DNA from: JALYRV01 sp040902895 | GTDB taxonomy: Bacteria > Acidobacteriota > Vicinamibacteria > Vicinamibacterales > SCN-69-37 | Length of the DNA: 64,000 nt | Direction: 5' to 3' | NCBI GenBank assembly: GCA_040902895.1 | Contig: JBBDWL010000049.1 | Location: 62,001-126,000, forward strand | Shown here: positions 23,382 to 32,279 of the stretch, one piece after another | How the letters are laid out: each line of letters begins with the position of its first letter | How positions within the stretch are numbered: the first letter of the stretch is position 1 | Notes under the pieces: model-generated | What the model was told of the DNA's origin: nothing | Databases searched by the model: none | Seen by the model: only the letters and a program-made list of their open reading frames with translations | Position numbers and translations under genes: made by a program

Positions 23382-26300
23382 GCATTCCACGCACCGCGAT
23401 CCAGCGTCCGATCACGATGTTCATGCTGAGCGCCACCGTGGTGCTGCTCGGCCTGATCTCGCTCACGCGTCTGCCGGTCGACCTGCTGCCCGACATCAGC
23501 TACCCAAGCATCACCGTGCGCGTCGGGTATGCGGGCGTCGGGCCGCTCGAAGTCGAGGAGCTGATCGTGCGCCCGCTGGAACAGGCGATGGCCGCGGTGC
23601 CCGGCGTCGATCAGATCAATGCCACGGCCTCGGAAGGCTCGGGCACCGTGCGGCTCAACTTCGCGTGGGGCACGGATCTCAACGAAGCGGCCGACGAAGT
23701 GCGCACGCGCGTCGATCGCATTCGCGGGCGGCTGCCCGAGGACGCCGACCCGCCGACGATTTTCAAGTTCGACTCGAACGCGTCCCCCATCATGGGCATT
23801 GGCGTCGAGGGAGAATTCGATCGCGTCACGCTGCGCGAGCTGGCGACCAACGATCTGTCGCCGCGCATCGAACGGGTGCCGGGCGTGGCCGCCGTCACGG
23901 TCGACGGCGGGCTGCGCCGCCAGATCAAGGTCGACCTCTCGAAGGAGAAGATCACCGCGCTGAACCTGTCGGTCGATCGCGTGACGAGCGTGCTGCGCAC
24001 CGAGAATCAGAACGTGCCGCTCGGCGAAGTCGACGAGGGTGACACGACGTACCTCCTCAGAAGCGCCGGTCAGTTCGCGAACCTCGAGGACATCCGCAAT
24101 CTCGTCGTTCTGACCACGAACGGTGTCCCGGTCTACCTGCGCGATGTTGCGACGGTCTACGACGGCACCGAAGACTTCCGCTCGTTCACCCGCATCAACG
24201 GCAAGCCCGGCGTGCGCATGCGCGTGACGAAACAATCGGGCACCAACACGGTGGACATCGCCGACGCGGTGAAGATCGAAATCGATCGGATCAATGAATC
24301 GGTGAAGGGCGTGCGGCTGGCGGTGCTCGACGATCAGTCGGTCTTCATCCACCGGTCGATCGACTCGGTCAAGGAACACGCGATGATCGGCTCGATCCTG
24401 GTCATCCTGATCATCTTCCTGTTCCTCCGCGACCTGCGATCGACGTTCATCATCTGTCTCTCGATTCCGATCTCGGTCATCGGCACGTTCGCGCTGCTCT
24501 ACTTTGCCGGCTACACGCTGAACACCATGACCTTCGGCGGGCTGGCGCTCGGGATCGGCATGATCGTCGATGCCTCGATCGTCGTCCTCGAAAACACCTA
24601 CCGCCACATGGAGCTCGGCAAGAGCCGCGTGCAGGCCGCGGTCGACGGAAGCGAAGAGGTCTGGTCGGCGATCCTCGCATCGACGCTCACGCACATCGCG
24701 GTCTTCATCCCGCTGCTGTTCCTGACGGGCGTGTCGAGCATTCTCTTCAAGCAGCTCGCGATCGTCGTGATGTTCTCGCTGCTGATGTCGCTGTTCGTCG
24801 CCGTGACCATCGTGCCGGTGCTGTGCGCCAAGCTGCTGCGCCTGCCCGAGGAGGCCCGCGCCCGCACCGGTCTGGCCGGCCGGCTGTTCAACCGCACCGA
24901 ACAGATGTTTACGAACGTGGACGACGGCTACAAGGCGTTCCTGCATCGCGCGCTGCACCACCGGCCCATGGTGCTCGGCGCCAGTCTCGCGCTGGTCGTC
25001 CTGGCCGCGCTGATTCTGCCGACGCTCACGTTCGAGCTGATGCCGCAGGCCGACGAGGGCCAGGTTCGCGTGAACATCGACATGCCCGTCGGCGCGCGCA
25101 TCGAGCGCACGGAGGCCGTGATTCTGCGGCTCGAAGAGATGGCCCGCGCGGCCGTGCCCGAGGCGACGATGATCGTGTCGTCGGCCGGGGGCGGCGGCTT
25201 CATGGGCGGCGGCTCGAACCGCGGCAACCTCGAGCTCTATCTGGTGCCGAAGACCGAGCGCGACCGATCGAGCGAGCAGATCGCGGTCGACCTGCGGCGC
25301 GAGCTCACCGGCCTCGCCGGCACCGTCATCCGCACGAGCGCGTCGGGCGGCAATTCGCAGATGAACCGCATCCTCGGCGGCCTCGACGACGCGCGGCTGT
25401 CGCTCGAGATTCGCGGCCACGATCTGAACGACGCGAGCCGCCTGCTGCAGCAGGCCCGCCTGATGATGGAACGCACCGAGGGCATCACCGACGTGCGTCT
25501 GAGCCGCGAGGCGGGACGGCCCGAGTTGGCGATTCGCGTGGACCGGCCGAAGGCGGCGCTGCTCGGCCTCAGCGTCAGCAGTGTCGCCAATACGATCCGC
25601 ACGAATGTGGCCGGCACGCAGGCGGCGTTCTTCCGCGACCGCGGGAACGAATATCCGATTGTCGTCCGGCTGCGCGAGGAAGACCGCGAAGAGATCAGCG
25701 ACGTCGGCGATGTGCTCGTGCAGACGCCGCAGGGCCGCGTCACGCCCGCGCGCAGCGTGCTGGCGATCGAGTCGCAGGCCGGACCGGTGCAGATCGACCG
25801 GAAGAATCAGGAACGCATCGCGCGCGTGAGCGCCCAGACCGAAATCGCGCTGAGCGAAGCGGTGGAGCGCATCGAGGCGCAGATTCCGTCGCTGAACGCT
25901 CCGCCCGACTTCTCCGTCGCGTTCGGCTCCGAAATCGAGCAGCAGGCGCAGGCCTTCCGGCAGCTGCAGACCATGCTGCTGCTCGCGGTGCTGCTGGTCT
26001 ACGGCGTCATGGCCTCGCAGTACGAGTCGTTCCGCGATCCGTTCATCATCATGTTCTCGGTGCCGGTCGCGGCCATCGGCGTCGTGCTGGCGCTCAAGCT
26101 CACGGGCACGACGTTCTCGCTGCAGGCCTATATCGGCGTCATCATGCTCGCCGGCATCGTCGTGTCGAACGCGATTCTGCTGGTCGACTACACCAACGTG
26201 CTGCGGCGCCGCGACGGCATGCCGCTGCGCGACGCTGTGGAAACCGCGGGACGTACGCGGCTGCGCCCGATTCTGATGACCTCGGCCGCGACCGTGCTGG

Positions 26301-26497
26301 GTCTCATGCCGATGGCGCTCGGCATCGGCGAAGGTGCAGAGCTGCAGGCGCCGCTGGCGCGCGTCGTCGTCGGAGGTCTGATGGCCTCCACGATGGTCAC
26401 GCTCGTGCTGGTGCCGACCGTTTACACGTTGTTCGAAGAGGGCTGGGCCGGTCTAAGACATCGAGAGCCCCGGCCCGCAGAGACAGGACAGGCCTGA
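23378..26497 (+). CDS. RND-family efflux transporter (AcrB/HAE type)
   Basis: The 1039-residue inner-membrane pump exports small molecules using the proton gradient. The start IPRTAIQRPITMFMLSATVV, the early VDLLPDISYPSITV, and the duplicated six-helix pattern with large periplasmic loops define the family. In TM4 the motif reads GIGMIVDASIVVLEN, so only one of the two aspartates of AcrB (DD) is present; this single-Asp form occurs in several AcrB-like lineages. The middle loop contains a Gly-rich insertion (GGGGFMGGGSNRG). The GTG start overlaps the adaptor stop. Confidence 0.92.
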   Translation: MSIPRTAIQRPITMFMLSATVVLLGLISLTRLPVDLLPDISYPSITVRVGYAGVGPLEVEELIVRPLEQAMAAVPGVDQINATASEGSGTVRLNFAWGTDLNEAADEVRTRVDRIRGRLPEDADPPTIFKFDSNASPIMGIGVEGEFDRVTLRELATNDLSPRIERVPGVAAVTVDGGLRRQIKVDLSKEKITALNLSVDRVTSVLRTENQNVPLGEVDEGDTTYLLRSAGQFANLEDIRNLVVLTTNGVPVYLRDVATVYDGTEDFRSFTRINGKPGVRMRVTKQSGTNTVDIADAVKIEIDRINESVKGVRLAVLDDQSVFIHRSIDSVKEHAMIGSILVILIIFLFLRDLRSTFIICLSIPISVIGTFALLYFAGYTLNTMTFGGLALGIGMIVDASIVVLENTYRHMELGKSRVQAAVDGSEEVWSAILASTLTHIAVFIPLLFLTGVSSILFKQLAIVVMFSLLMSLFVAVTIVPVLCAKLLRLPEEARARTGLAGRLFNRTEQMFTNVDDGYKAFLHRALHHRPMVLGASLALVVLAALILPTLTFELMPQADEGQVRVNIDMPVGARIERTEAVILRLEEMARAAVPEATMIVSSAGGGGFMGGGSNRGNLELYLVPKTERDRSSEQIAVDLRRELTGLAGTVIRTSASGGNSQMNRILGGLDDARLSLEIRGHDLNDASRLLQQARLMMERTEGITDVRLSREAGRPELAIRVDRPKAALLGLSVSSVANTIRTNVAGTQAAFFRDRGNEYPIVVRLREEDREEISDVGDVLVQTPQGRVTPARSVLAIESQAGPVQIDRKNQERIARVSAQTEIALSEAVERIEAQIPSLNAPPDFSVAFGSEIEQQAQAFRQLQTMLLLAVLLVYGVMASQYESFRDPFIIMFSVPVAAIGVVLALKLTGTTFSLQAYIGVIMLAGIVVSNAILLVDYTNVLRRRDGMPLRDAVETAGRTRLRPILMTSAATVLGLMPMALGIGEGAELQAPLARVVVGGLMASTMVTLVLVPTVYTLFEEGWAGLRHREPRPAETGQA

Positions 26498-26501
26498 TTA
26501 C

Positions 26502-28256
26502 ATGCAGAAGAAGCTGATACTCGTCGTGATTGCGGTTGGCGTCATCGGCGCCAGTGTGTGGGGCTACGCGCGCTATCGGGGCGCCGACGAGAAGCCCGAG
26601 ATCGTCAAGGGCACGGTGACGCGCGGCAGCATCGTCGAAGCGGTCGGCGCGACCGGCACGCTCGAAGCGGTGACGACCGTGCAGGTGGGCACCCAGGTGT
26701 CGGGCACCGTGCAGGCGCTGTATGCCGACTTCAACGACATCGTGAAGAGGGGCCAGGTCATCGCGCGGCTCGACCCGTCGCTGATTGAGACGCAGATCGA
26801 GCAGCAGCGCGCAAACGTCACGCGCGCCGAGGCCGACCTCGAGCGTCTGAAGGTGTCGCTTGCCGACGCGCAAGTCAAGCTCGAACGCGCGAAGGAACTG
26901 TCCGCGAAGCAATTGATTCCGAAGACAGAGCTGGAAGCGGCAGAAATGGCCGTCAAGAGCCAGGATGCGCAGATCCGCTCGTCGGTGGCGGGCCTGTCGC
27001 AGGCGCGCGCCAACCTGAATCAGCAACTGGTGAACCGGAACCACACCGTCATCACCGCGCCGATCGACGGCATCGTCGTCTCGCGCAGCGTCGACGAGGG
27101 GCAGACGGTGGCGGCCAGCATGAATGCGCCCGTGCTGTTCCTGCTCGCGGCCGACCTCACGAAGATGCGCGTCAGGGCCAGCATCGATGAGGCAGATGTC
27201 GGCAAGATTCGCCCGGCGCAGCGCGTGACGTTCCGCGTCGACGCCTACCCCACGACGGAGTTCGAGGGCACGGTCGTACAGGTGCAGCTCAATCCGGTTG
27301 TCGTGCAGAACGTCGTGACGTATGCCACGGTCATCGAGGCGCCCAATCCCGACCTGCGGCTGAAGCCCGGCATGACGGCGACGGTCAACATCGAGATCGC
27401 GCGGCGCGACAACGTGCTGCGCGTGCCGGCCGGCGCGCTGCGCTTCCGGCCGACGCCCGATACCTTCGCGGCACTGAATCAGCCGGTGCCGCCCGAGCTG
27501 ACGGCGGGCGGACGCGGCGGACGCGGACGCGGCGATGGGCAAGGCGCACAGACCGCGCAGCCCGGACAGACGCCCGCGGCCGGACAAACTCCGCAGGCCG
27601 GAAACAGTCAGCAGCCGGCGCAGCCGAACACCGCCGCGCAGCCGCAGCGTCAAGGCGGCGCGGGACAGGCTCAGACGCCACGCGAAGGCGGGGAGGCTCA
27701 ACGCGGAGGCGGAGACACGCCACGGCGAAGCGGCGGATCCGATCCGAACATGACGCCCGAAGAGCGGCAGCGCCGTATGGAAGAGCGCGTGAAAAACATG
27801 ACGCCCGCGGAGCGCGAGGAATTCCAGCGCCGGACGGCACAGCGCGGCGGCCGGGGCCGCGGCCAGGGAGCAGGGCAAGGCCAGGACACGCGCCAGGCCG
27901 GACAAAGCGCGCAGAATCCGCGGTCGCAGCCGGCGCCCGCGACCAGCGGCCCGCAGACGATCGATGCGCTGTTCGCGCCCATTCCAACGCCGATCCAGCG
28001 CGGACGCGTCTGGATGGTGTCGGGCACGGAAAATCAGCCGCAGCTGAAGGCCCTCGCGGTGCGCACCGGCGTCACCGACGGCCAGTGGGCCGAGCTCGTC
28101 GAGGGCGAGCTCACCGAAGGTCAGGAAGTCGTCACCGGCGTGCTTCTGCCGAACGCGGCGCCGCAGGTGCCGGGCTCCACCGGCGGCAATCCGCTCATGG
28201 GTCCGCAGCGCGGCGGCCCGCGCGGCGGCGGCGGCGGCGGAGGACGCGGGCGGTGA
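26502..28256 (+). CDS. MacA-like periplasmic adaptor with a long low-complexity insert
   Basis: The 584-residue adaptor has an N-terminal anchor (LILVVIAVGVIGASVWG), lipoyl and hairpin regions (VTTVQVGTQVSGTVQALYAD, then HTVITAPIDGIVVSRSVDEG), and barrel strands (LRLKPGMTATVNIEIARR). Around residues 325-485 there is a Gly/Gln/Pro/Arg-rich segment with TPEERQRRMEERVKNMTPAER in its centre, unlike standard MacA (about 370 residues); the conserved C-terminal barrel resumes after it. It is followed by MacB-like ATPase and permease genes, so it belongs to an ABC-type tripartite pump. It lies 4 nt after the RND gene. Confidence 0.88.
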   Translation: MQKKLILVVIAVGVIGASVWGYARYRGADEKPEIVKGTVTRGSIVEAVGATGTLEAVTTVQVGTQVSGTVQALYADFNDIVKRGQVIARLDPSLIETQIEQQRANVTRAEADLERLKVSLADAQVKLERAKELSAKQLIPKTELEAAEMAVKSQDAQIRSSVAGLSQARANLNQQLVNRNHTVITAPIDGIVVSRSVDEGQTVAASMNAPVLFLLAADLTKMRVRASIDEADVGKIRPAQRVTFRVDAYPTTEFEGTVVQVQLNPVVVQNVVTYATVIEAPNPDLRLKPGMTATVNIEIARRDNVLRVPAGALRFRPTPDTFAALNQPVPPELTAGGRGGRGRGDGQGAQTAQPGQTPAAGQTPQAGNSQQPAQPNTAAQPQRQGGAGQAQTPREGGEAQRGGGDTPRRSGGSDPNMTPEERQRRMEERVKNMTPAEREEFQRRTAQRGGRGRGQGAGQGQDTRQAGQSAQNPRSQPAPATSGPQTIDALFAPIPTPIQRGRVWMVSGTENQPQLKALAVRTGVTDGQWAELVEGELTEGQEVVTGVLLPNAAPQVPGSTGGNPLMGPQRGGPRGGGGGGGRGR

Positions 28257-28272
28257 CGCAGGTACTTCACTA

Positions 28273-29070
28273 ATGCCGGTTATTTCGGTCCGCGATCTCA
28301 CGAAGACCTACCACGTGGGCGAGCACGTCGTGCGCGCCCTGCGCGGGGTGTCGCTCGACGTCGAGCCGGGCGAGTTCATCTGCGTCACGGGGCCGTCCGG
28401 GTCGGGCAAGTCGACGTTCATGCACATCGTTGGCTGCCTCGACCGCCCGACGAGCGGCCGCTACGTGCTCGACGGCAAGGACGTCTCGAAACTCTCGAAG
28501 GACGATCTGGCGCGCGTGCGCAACAAGAAGATCGGGTTTGTGTTCCAGGGCTTCAACCTGTTGTCGCGCACGACGGCGCTCGACAACGTCGAGCTGCCGC
28601 TGCTCTACGACTCGAAGAGCGGCCTGAAGGGCGCCGACCGTCATCGGAAAGCCAAAGACGTGCTCGATCTGGTTGGCCTCGGCGAGCGGATGGACCATTA
28701 TCCGAATCAGCTCTCGGGTGGGCAGCAGCAGCGCGTCGCAATTGCGCGCGCGCTGATCACCGACCCCGCGATCATTCTGGCCGACGAGCCGACGGGCAAC
28801 CTCGATACCCGGACGAGCATCGAGGTGATGGACATCTTTCAGCGTCTCAACCGCGAGCGCGGGATCACGGTCATGCTGATCACGCACGAACAGGACATCG
28901 CCGAACACGGCACCCGGATCATCAAGTTTCGCGACGGCAAGGTGGTCAGCGATCAACAGGTACGACAGCGGCGCGACGCCGGCGAGGAGCTGGCGGCGCT
29001 GCCGCCGCCCGAAGACACACTGGCCGAGCACGCCGAAGAGCTCGCCGCGATTGCGGCGCAGGAGCAATAG
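28273..29070 (+). CDS. MacB/LolD-type ABC transporter ATP-binding protein
   Basis: The 265-residue ATPase has Walker A GPSGSGKST, the Q loop FVFQGFNLL, the signature LSGGQQQRVAIARAL, Walker B IILADEPTGNLD and the switch histidine in LITHEQ. A C-terminal extension (PPPEDTLAEHAEELAAIAAQE) goes beyond the usual length. It powers the mechanotransmission cycle of a MacB-type permease, encoded by the next gene as a separate protein rather than fused as in E. coli MacB. An ATG 2 nt after its stop starts the permease. Confidence 0.93.
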   Translation: MPVISVRDLTKTYHVGEHVVRALRGVSLDVEPGEFICVTGPSGSGKSTFMHIVGCLDRPTSGRYVLDGKDVSKLSKDDLARVRNKKIGFVFQGFNLLSRTTALDNVELPLLYDSKSGLKGADRHRKAKDVLDLVGLGERMDHYPNQLSGGQQQRVAIARALITDPAIILADEPTGNLDTRTSIEVMDIFQRLNRERGITVMLITHEQDIAEHGTRIIKFRDGKVVSDQQVRQRRDAGEELAALPPPEDTLAEHAEELAAIAAQEQ

Positions 29071-29071
29071 C

Positions 29072-30286
29072 ATGGGCATCCTCATGACGTTCCGCATCGC
29101 GCTGAAGGCGCTCAACCGCAACAAGCTGCGAACGGTCTTGACCATGCTCGGCATGATCATCGGCGTCGGCGCCGTCATCACGATGGTGGCGCTGGGCAAT
29201 GGCGCGCAGGCCACCATCGAGGCGCAGATTCAGGCCGCCGGCACCAATCTCATCATGGTGAACTCGGGCAACTTCTCGCAGGGCGGCGTGCGCCAGGGAT
29301 CGGGCATGAACACGCGGCTGATGCCCGCGGACGCGGAGGCCATCCAGGAGATTACGACGGTCGAATACGTGGCGCCGCAGATCAGCACCCGCGTCCAGGT
29401 CATCGCCGGCAATCAGAACTGGTCGACGCAGCTCGAGGGCACCGATGTCGACCTGCCGCTCATTCGCGCGTGGCCGCTCAAGCACGGGTCGTGGTTCACC
29501 GCGCGCGACGTGACGTCGGCCACCAAGGACGTCGTCCTCGGCAACACGGTGGCCCAGATTCTGTTCCCCGACCTGGACGATCCGACCGGCCAGATCATCC
29601 GCGTGCGCAACCAGCCGTTCCGGGTCATCGGCGTGATGTCGGTTAAAGGCGCGCTCGCCATGGGCGGCGATCAGGACGACCGCATGTTCGCGCCGTACAC
29701 AACCGTGCAGAAGAAGCTGCTGGGCGTGCAGCATCTCAACAACATTCAGGTCTCGGCGCGCAGCGGCGCGATTGACGAGACGGCCGAGGCGATCCGGGCA
29801 GTGCTCCGCGTTCAGCATCAGCTGATTCCCGGTGATCCAGACGACTTCACCGTTCGCACGAACGAGGAAATCGCCTCGGCCCGCACCGAGACGACCCGCA
29901 CGATGACGACGCTGCTGGCGGCCATCGCGGGCGTGTCGCTGCTGGTCGGCGGCATCGGCATCATGAACATCATGCTGGTATCGGTGACCGAGCGCACGCG
30001 CGAGATCGGCCTGCGGCTCGCCATCGGCGCGCGCGGCAAGGACGTGCTGCTGCAGTTTCTTGTCGAAGCCGTCGTCATCAGTCTGGTGGGTGGCGGCATC
30101 GGCATCGTGATGGGGTTTGTGTCCGCGGAGCTGGTGAAGCGCTTCGCGGAGTGGCCGGCGATGGTGCCGGCAAACGCGATCGGCGTGGCGTTCGGGTTCG
30201 CCGCGGCGACAGGGATCTTCTTCGGGTTCTATCCGGCGCGGAAAGCGGCGGGCCTGGATCCGATCGAAGCTCTGAGGTTCGAGTAA
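29072..30286 (+). CDS. MacB-type ABC transporter permease
   Basis: The 404-residue protein has one N-terminal helix (TVLTMLGMIIGVGAVITMV), a periplasmic domain of about 220 residues (MacB PCD-like), and three C-terminal helices with the FtsX-family stretch VSVTERTREIGLRLAIGAR between the second and third. Together with the MacA-like adaptor, the separate ATPase and the upstream TolC-like channel it can form a complete efflux or secretion machine. The ATG at 29072 has GGAG 7 nt upstream; an in-frame start 21 nt earlier would overlap the ATPase gene. Confidence 0.93.
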   Translation: MGILMTFRIALKALNRNKLRTVLTMLGMIIGVGAVITMVALGNGAQATIEAQIQAAGTNLIMVNSGNFSQGGVRQGSGMNTRLMPADAEAIQEITTVEYVAPQISTRVQVIAGNQNWSTQLEGTDVDLPLIRAWPLKHGSWFTARDVTSATKDVVLGNTVAQILFPDLDDPTGQIIRVRNQPFRVIGVMSVKGALAMGGDQDDRMFAPYTTVQKKLLGVQHLNNIQVSARSGAIDETAEAIRAVLRVQHQLIPGDPDDFTVRTNEEIASARTETTRTMTTLLAAIAGVSLLVGGIGIMNIMLVSVTERTREIGLRLAIGARGKDVLLQFLVEAVVISLVGGGIGIVMGFVSAELVKRFAEWPAMVPANAIGVAFGFAAATGIFFGFYPARKAAGLDPIEALRFE

Positions 30287-30325
30287 ACGGCAGGTTGGAA
30301 ACGATCAACTAGAGGAGCAACAGAC

Positions 30326-30811
30326 ATGAAGCGTGCAATTTTCTCGGGGATCCTCGCGGTCCTCTTCACGGCCGGCGCGCTGGCGCAGGCCAAGCCGGAT
30401 TTCTCGGGCACCTGGACGCTCGATCCTGAAAAGAGCGTCATGGGCGGCCGGCAGGGCGGCGGCGGGCGCGGCGGCGGACGGGGCGGCGCCGCCCCGATCA
30501 CCATCACGGTCGAGGGCAGCAAGCTGTCGGTCGCGCGCCAGCAGGGTGAGAACACCGTGACGACCGTCTACCTGCTCGACGGCACCGTGTCGAAGAACAC
30601 GCAGGCGGGCCGCCAGGGCGGCGAGCCGACGGAAGTCACCTACACGAGCAAGTGGGACGGCGCCAAGCTCGTAACCACGATCGTCAATCCGCGCGGCACG
30701 TCGACCGAGACGCGCTGGATCGACGCCGACGGCACGATGGTGGTCGAAACGACCCGCACGGGTCAGGACGGCACGCCGCAAGTGACGAAGCTGGTCTACA
30801 AAAAGGGCTAG
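30326..30811 (+). CDS. Small secreted beta-rich protein of unknown function
   Basis: The 161-residue protein has a signal peptide (RAIFSGILAVLFTAGALAQA) followed by the sequence KPDFSGTWTLDPEKS, often seen at the start of small lipocalin-like secreted proteins in Acidobacteria and related soil bacteria. A Gly/Arg-rich loop (GGGGRGGGRGG) follows, and then regularly spaced beta strands. It has a strong GAGGAG ribosome site and lies 39 nt after the MacB permease, so it is probably the last gene of the efflux operon. Its role there is unknown. Confidence 0.65.
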   Translation: MKRAIFSGILAVLFTAGALAQAKPDFSGTWTLDPEKSVMGGRQGGGGRGGGRGGAAPITITVEGSKLSVARQQGENTVTTVYLLDGTVSKNTQAGRQGGEPTEVTYTSKWDGAKLVTTIVNPRGTSTETRWIDADGTMVVETTRTGQDGTPQVTKLVYKKG

Positions 30812-30815
30812 AGTG

Positions 30816-30848
30816 GATTGAAGATCTAAGATCTGCGATTGAAGATCT
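30816..30848. repeat. Direct repeat GATTGAAGATCT between genes
   Basis: GATTGAAGATCT occurs at 30816-30827 and again at 30837-30848, in a low-complexity spacer of AAGATCT words that starts a few nucleotides after the stop codon at 30811 and runs up to the terminator. It resembles in position the GAGTAAGTC array after groL. Confidence 0.7.
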
Positions 30849-30858
30849 GAAATCGGAG

Positions 30859-30891
30859 GGCCCGGTGGTTGCGCTGCCGGGCCTTCTTTAT
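30859..30891. terminator. Rho-independent terminator of the efflux operon
   Basis: The 7-bp stem GGCCCGG (30859-30865) and CCGGGCC (30877-30883) is followed by TTCTTTATTT. It lies between the stop at 30811 and the convergent folK stop at 30892. Its sequence around GGAGGGCCCGG...TGCCGGGCCTT matches the groL terminator almost word for word. Confidence 0.8.
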
Positions 30892-31353
30892 TTAACCGAG
30901 CGCGCCGGCGAGATCGGCGATGGTCTTTCCGGTCCCCGGATCGATCCAGCCGGGCGCGATTTCGGCCAGCGGTTTCAGCACGAACGCGCGCGTGCGAAAG
31001 CGCGGATGCGGAACGGTGAGACCCGGCTCGTCGATGGCGCTGGAGCCATAGAGGATGAGATCGAGATCCAGCTCGCGCGGCGCGCCGGGCTCACAGCGGA
31101 CGCGGCCCCGCTCGGTCTCGAGCGCGAGCAGCTGCTCGAGCAGCGCACGCGGCGGCAGCGAGGTATGGCCGGCAACGGCGGCGTTCAGAAAGTCGGGCTG
31201 AGCGGCGCCGCCTTCGGGCGCGGTTTCGAGATAGGCAGAGACGCGGAGGCCGTCGATGATGTCGCGCAGCCGGCTGACGGCCCAGTCGAGATGCACGGCC
31301 CGGTTGCCGAGATTCGATCCGAGAGCGACGGCGACCGGAACGAGGTTATCCAA
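30892..31353 (-). CDS. folK: 2-amino-4-hydroxy-6-hydroxymethyldihydropteridine diphosphokinase
   Basis: FolK transfers pyrophosphate from ATP to the pterin precursor in folate synthesis. The motifs VAVALGSNLGNR, SAYLETAPEGGAAQPDFLNAA and RELDLDLILYG, with HPRFRTRAFVL, are all present. The start is unclear. A TTG at 31353, overlapping the upstream stop by 8 nt, gives the usual short lead before VALGSN (about 153 residues). A GTG at 31377 and a start at 31410 would add residues with no family similarity. No other folate gene is nearby. Confidence 0.9.
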   Translation of the reverse strand: MDNLVPVAVALGSNLGNRAVHLDWAVSRLRDIIDGLRVSAYLETAPEGGAAQPDFLNAAVAGHTSLPPRALLEQLLALETERGRVRCEPGAPRELDLDLILYGSSAIDEPGLTVPHPRFRTRAFVLKPLAEIAPGWIDPGTGKTIADLAGALG

Positions 31354-31831
31354 GCCAGCGCGAAGGACCGACGCCACCGCCCGTGCCGGCGCCGTCGGCG
31401 CGGCGGCCAAGCAGGTCTTCGCGTCCGGCGAGCATCTGATCGAAGAAGCGCTTCTGCTCCAGCGTCTCGCCGAGAATCACCGTCATCATCCCGCGATGCC
31501 GCGCATGATCGAGCGCGTCGACGCGCTGGCGCCACCGATCGACGAAGGCCGCCGCCTCGCGCGCATCCTGCTCGATGAACGGCTGGAACGCGGCCTTCTT
31601 GTTCGGCGCGCCCAGATCCGGCTCCCGTTCGTCGTGCGGCGTGCCGGCGAGCTCGGCGATCGCGGCCTCGAGCCACTGCAGGTGCACGTCCTCGCGGTTG
31701 ATGATGTACTGATACGTGTTGTTGAAGTCGTAGTGGGTGACGTGCCGCGCCACGGCCACATGGCGCTGGCGCATCGCCAGCTTCTCGCGATGAACGTCGC
31801 GGAGGATCTCGAGCAACTCCGGGCTGTTCAC
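31346..31831 (-). CDS. Helical protein of unknown function (possible ferritin-like fold)
   Basis: The 161-residue protein is mostly helical, with conserved-looking His/Glu/Asp patches: RHVAVARHVTHYDFNNTYQY, INREDVHLQWLEAAIAEL and ILGETLEQKRFFDQML. The spacing E-x2-H in EDVH and a second Glu in GETLEQ are suggestive of a diiron or ferritin-like four-helix bundle, but this is only pattern-based. The last 20 residues (RRADGAGTGGGVGPSRWLG) look unconserved and overlap folK. Its ATG overlaps the stop of the DksA-type gene (ATGA), and it probably shares a transcript with both neighbours. Confidence 0.6.
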   Translation of the reverse strand: MNSPELLEILRDVHREKLAMRQRHVAVARHVTHYDFNNTYQYIINREDVHLQWLEAAIAELAGTPHDEREPDLGAPNKKAAFQPFIEQDAREAAAFVDRWRQRVDALDHARHRGMMTVILGETLEQKRFFDQMLAGREDLLGRRADGAGTGGGVGPSRWLG

Positions 31832-32187
31832 GCGCTCTGCTTTTCCTTGCAGGTGATGCAGACCCGCGTCCAGGGGATAGCATTGAGACGGGCGGGCGCG
31901 ATCGGCTCGCCGCAGTCGCGGCAGATCCCGTACGTGCCCTTCTCCATCTTGTACAGCGCTTCCTCGATCGCGGCCAGGATCTTCGCGTCGGTCTGTTTCA
32001 GCTTGAGCTGAATGTGGACCTCGTTGCTGCCGCTCGCCTGATCCGCGAGGTCGCCCTGACGGCTGTTGACGTCGAGCGACGATTCCAGCGGCTTGGTGCC
32101 GGTAGTGTGCGCCAGAATCTCGCCGCGTTTGCGAAGGAGGGCTTCTTTGGCCTCCCTGAACGGCGACTGGTCGGTCTGTTGTTCCAT
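31828..32187 (-). CDS. DksA/TraR-type zinc-finger transcriptional regulator
   Basis: The 119-residue protein has a helical hairpin (REAKEALLRKRGEILAHT, then KLKQTDAKILAAIEEALYKMEKGTYGIC) and a C-terminal four-cysteine zinc finger, CRDCGEPIAPARLNAIPW followed by TRVCITC, spaced C-x2-C-x17-C-x2-C. DksA-type proteins enter the RNA polymerase secondary channel and adjust transcription with ppGpp. The E-x3-GTYGxCxxCG box is typical. The ATG at 32187 has GGAGAG at good distance; a TTG 15 nt upstream is less likely. Confidence 0.88.
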   Translation of the reverse strand: MEQQTDQSPFREAKEALLRKRGEILAHTTGTKPLESSLDVNSRQGDLADQASGSNEVHIQLKLKQTDAKILAAIEEALYKMEKGTYGICRDCGEPIAPARLNAIPWTRVCITCKEKQSA

Positions 32188-32215
32188 GACGGCACTCTCC
32201 AAACCTATATCTTAC

Positions 32216-32279
32216 TAGGCCCTAGGCCTCAGGCCATAGGCCCTCGGGCAGAGCCGGGACGCACAACGGCGTCCCGGCT
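32216..32279. repeat. AGGCC word repeat and an 11-bp hairpin after the permease gene
   Basis: From 32216 to 32243 the words TAGGCC, AGGCC and ATAGGCC are repeated. Next to it, AGCCGGGACGC (32252-32262) and GCGTCCCGGCT (32269-32279) form a perfect 11-bp stem with a 6-nt loop, beginning in the stop codon of the leftward permease gene. It may stop that transcript, although no T-run follows. Confidence 0.5.

Noticed and set aside
23291..25420. Long minus-strand open frame under the RND pump gene
   Set aside because: Antisense mirror of a clear transporter gene, rich in His/Arg/Asp with no motif.
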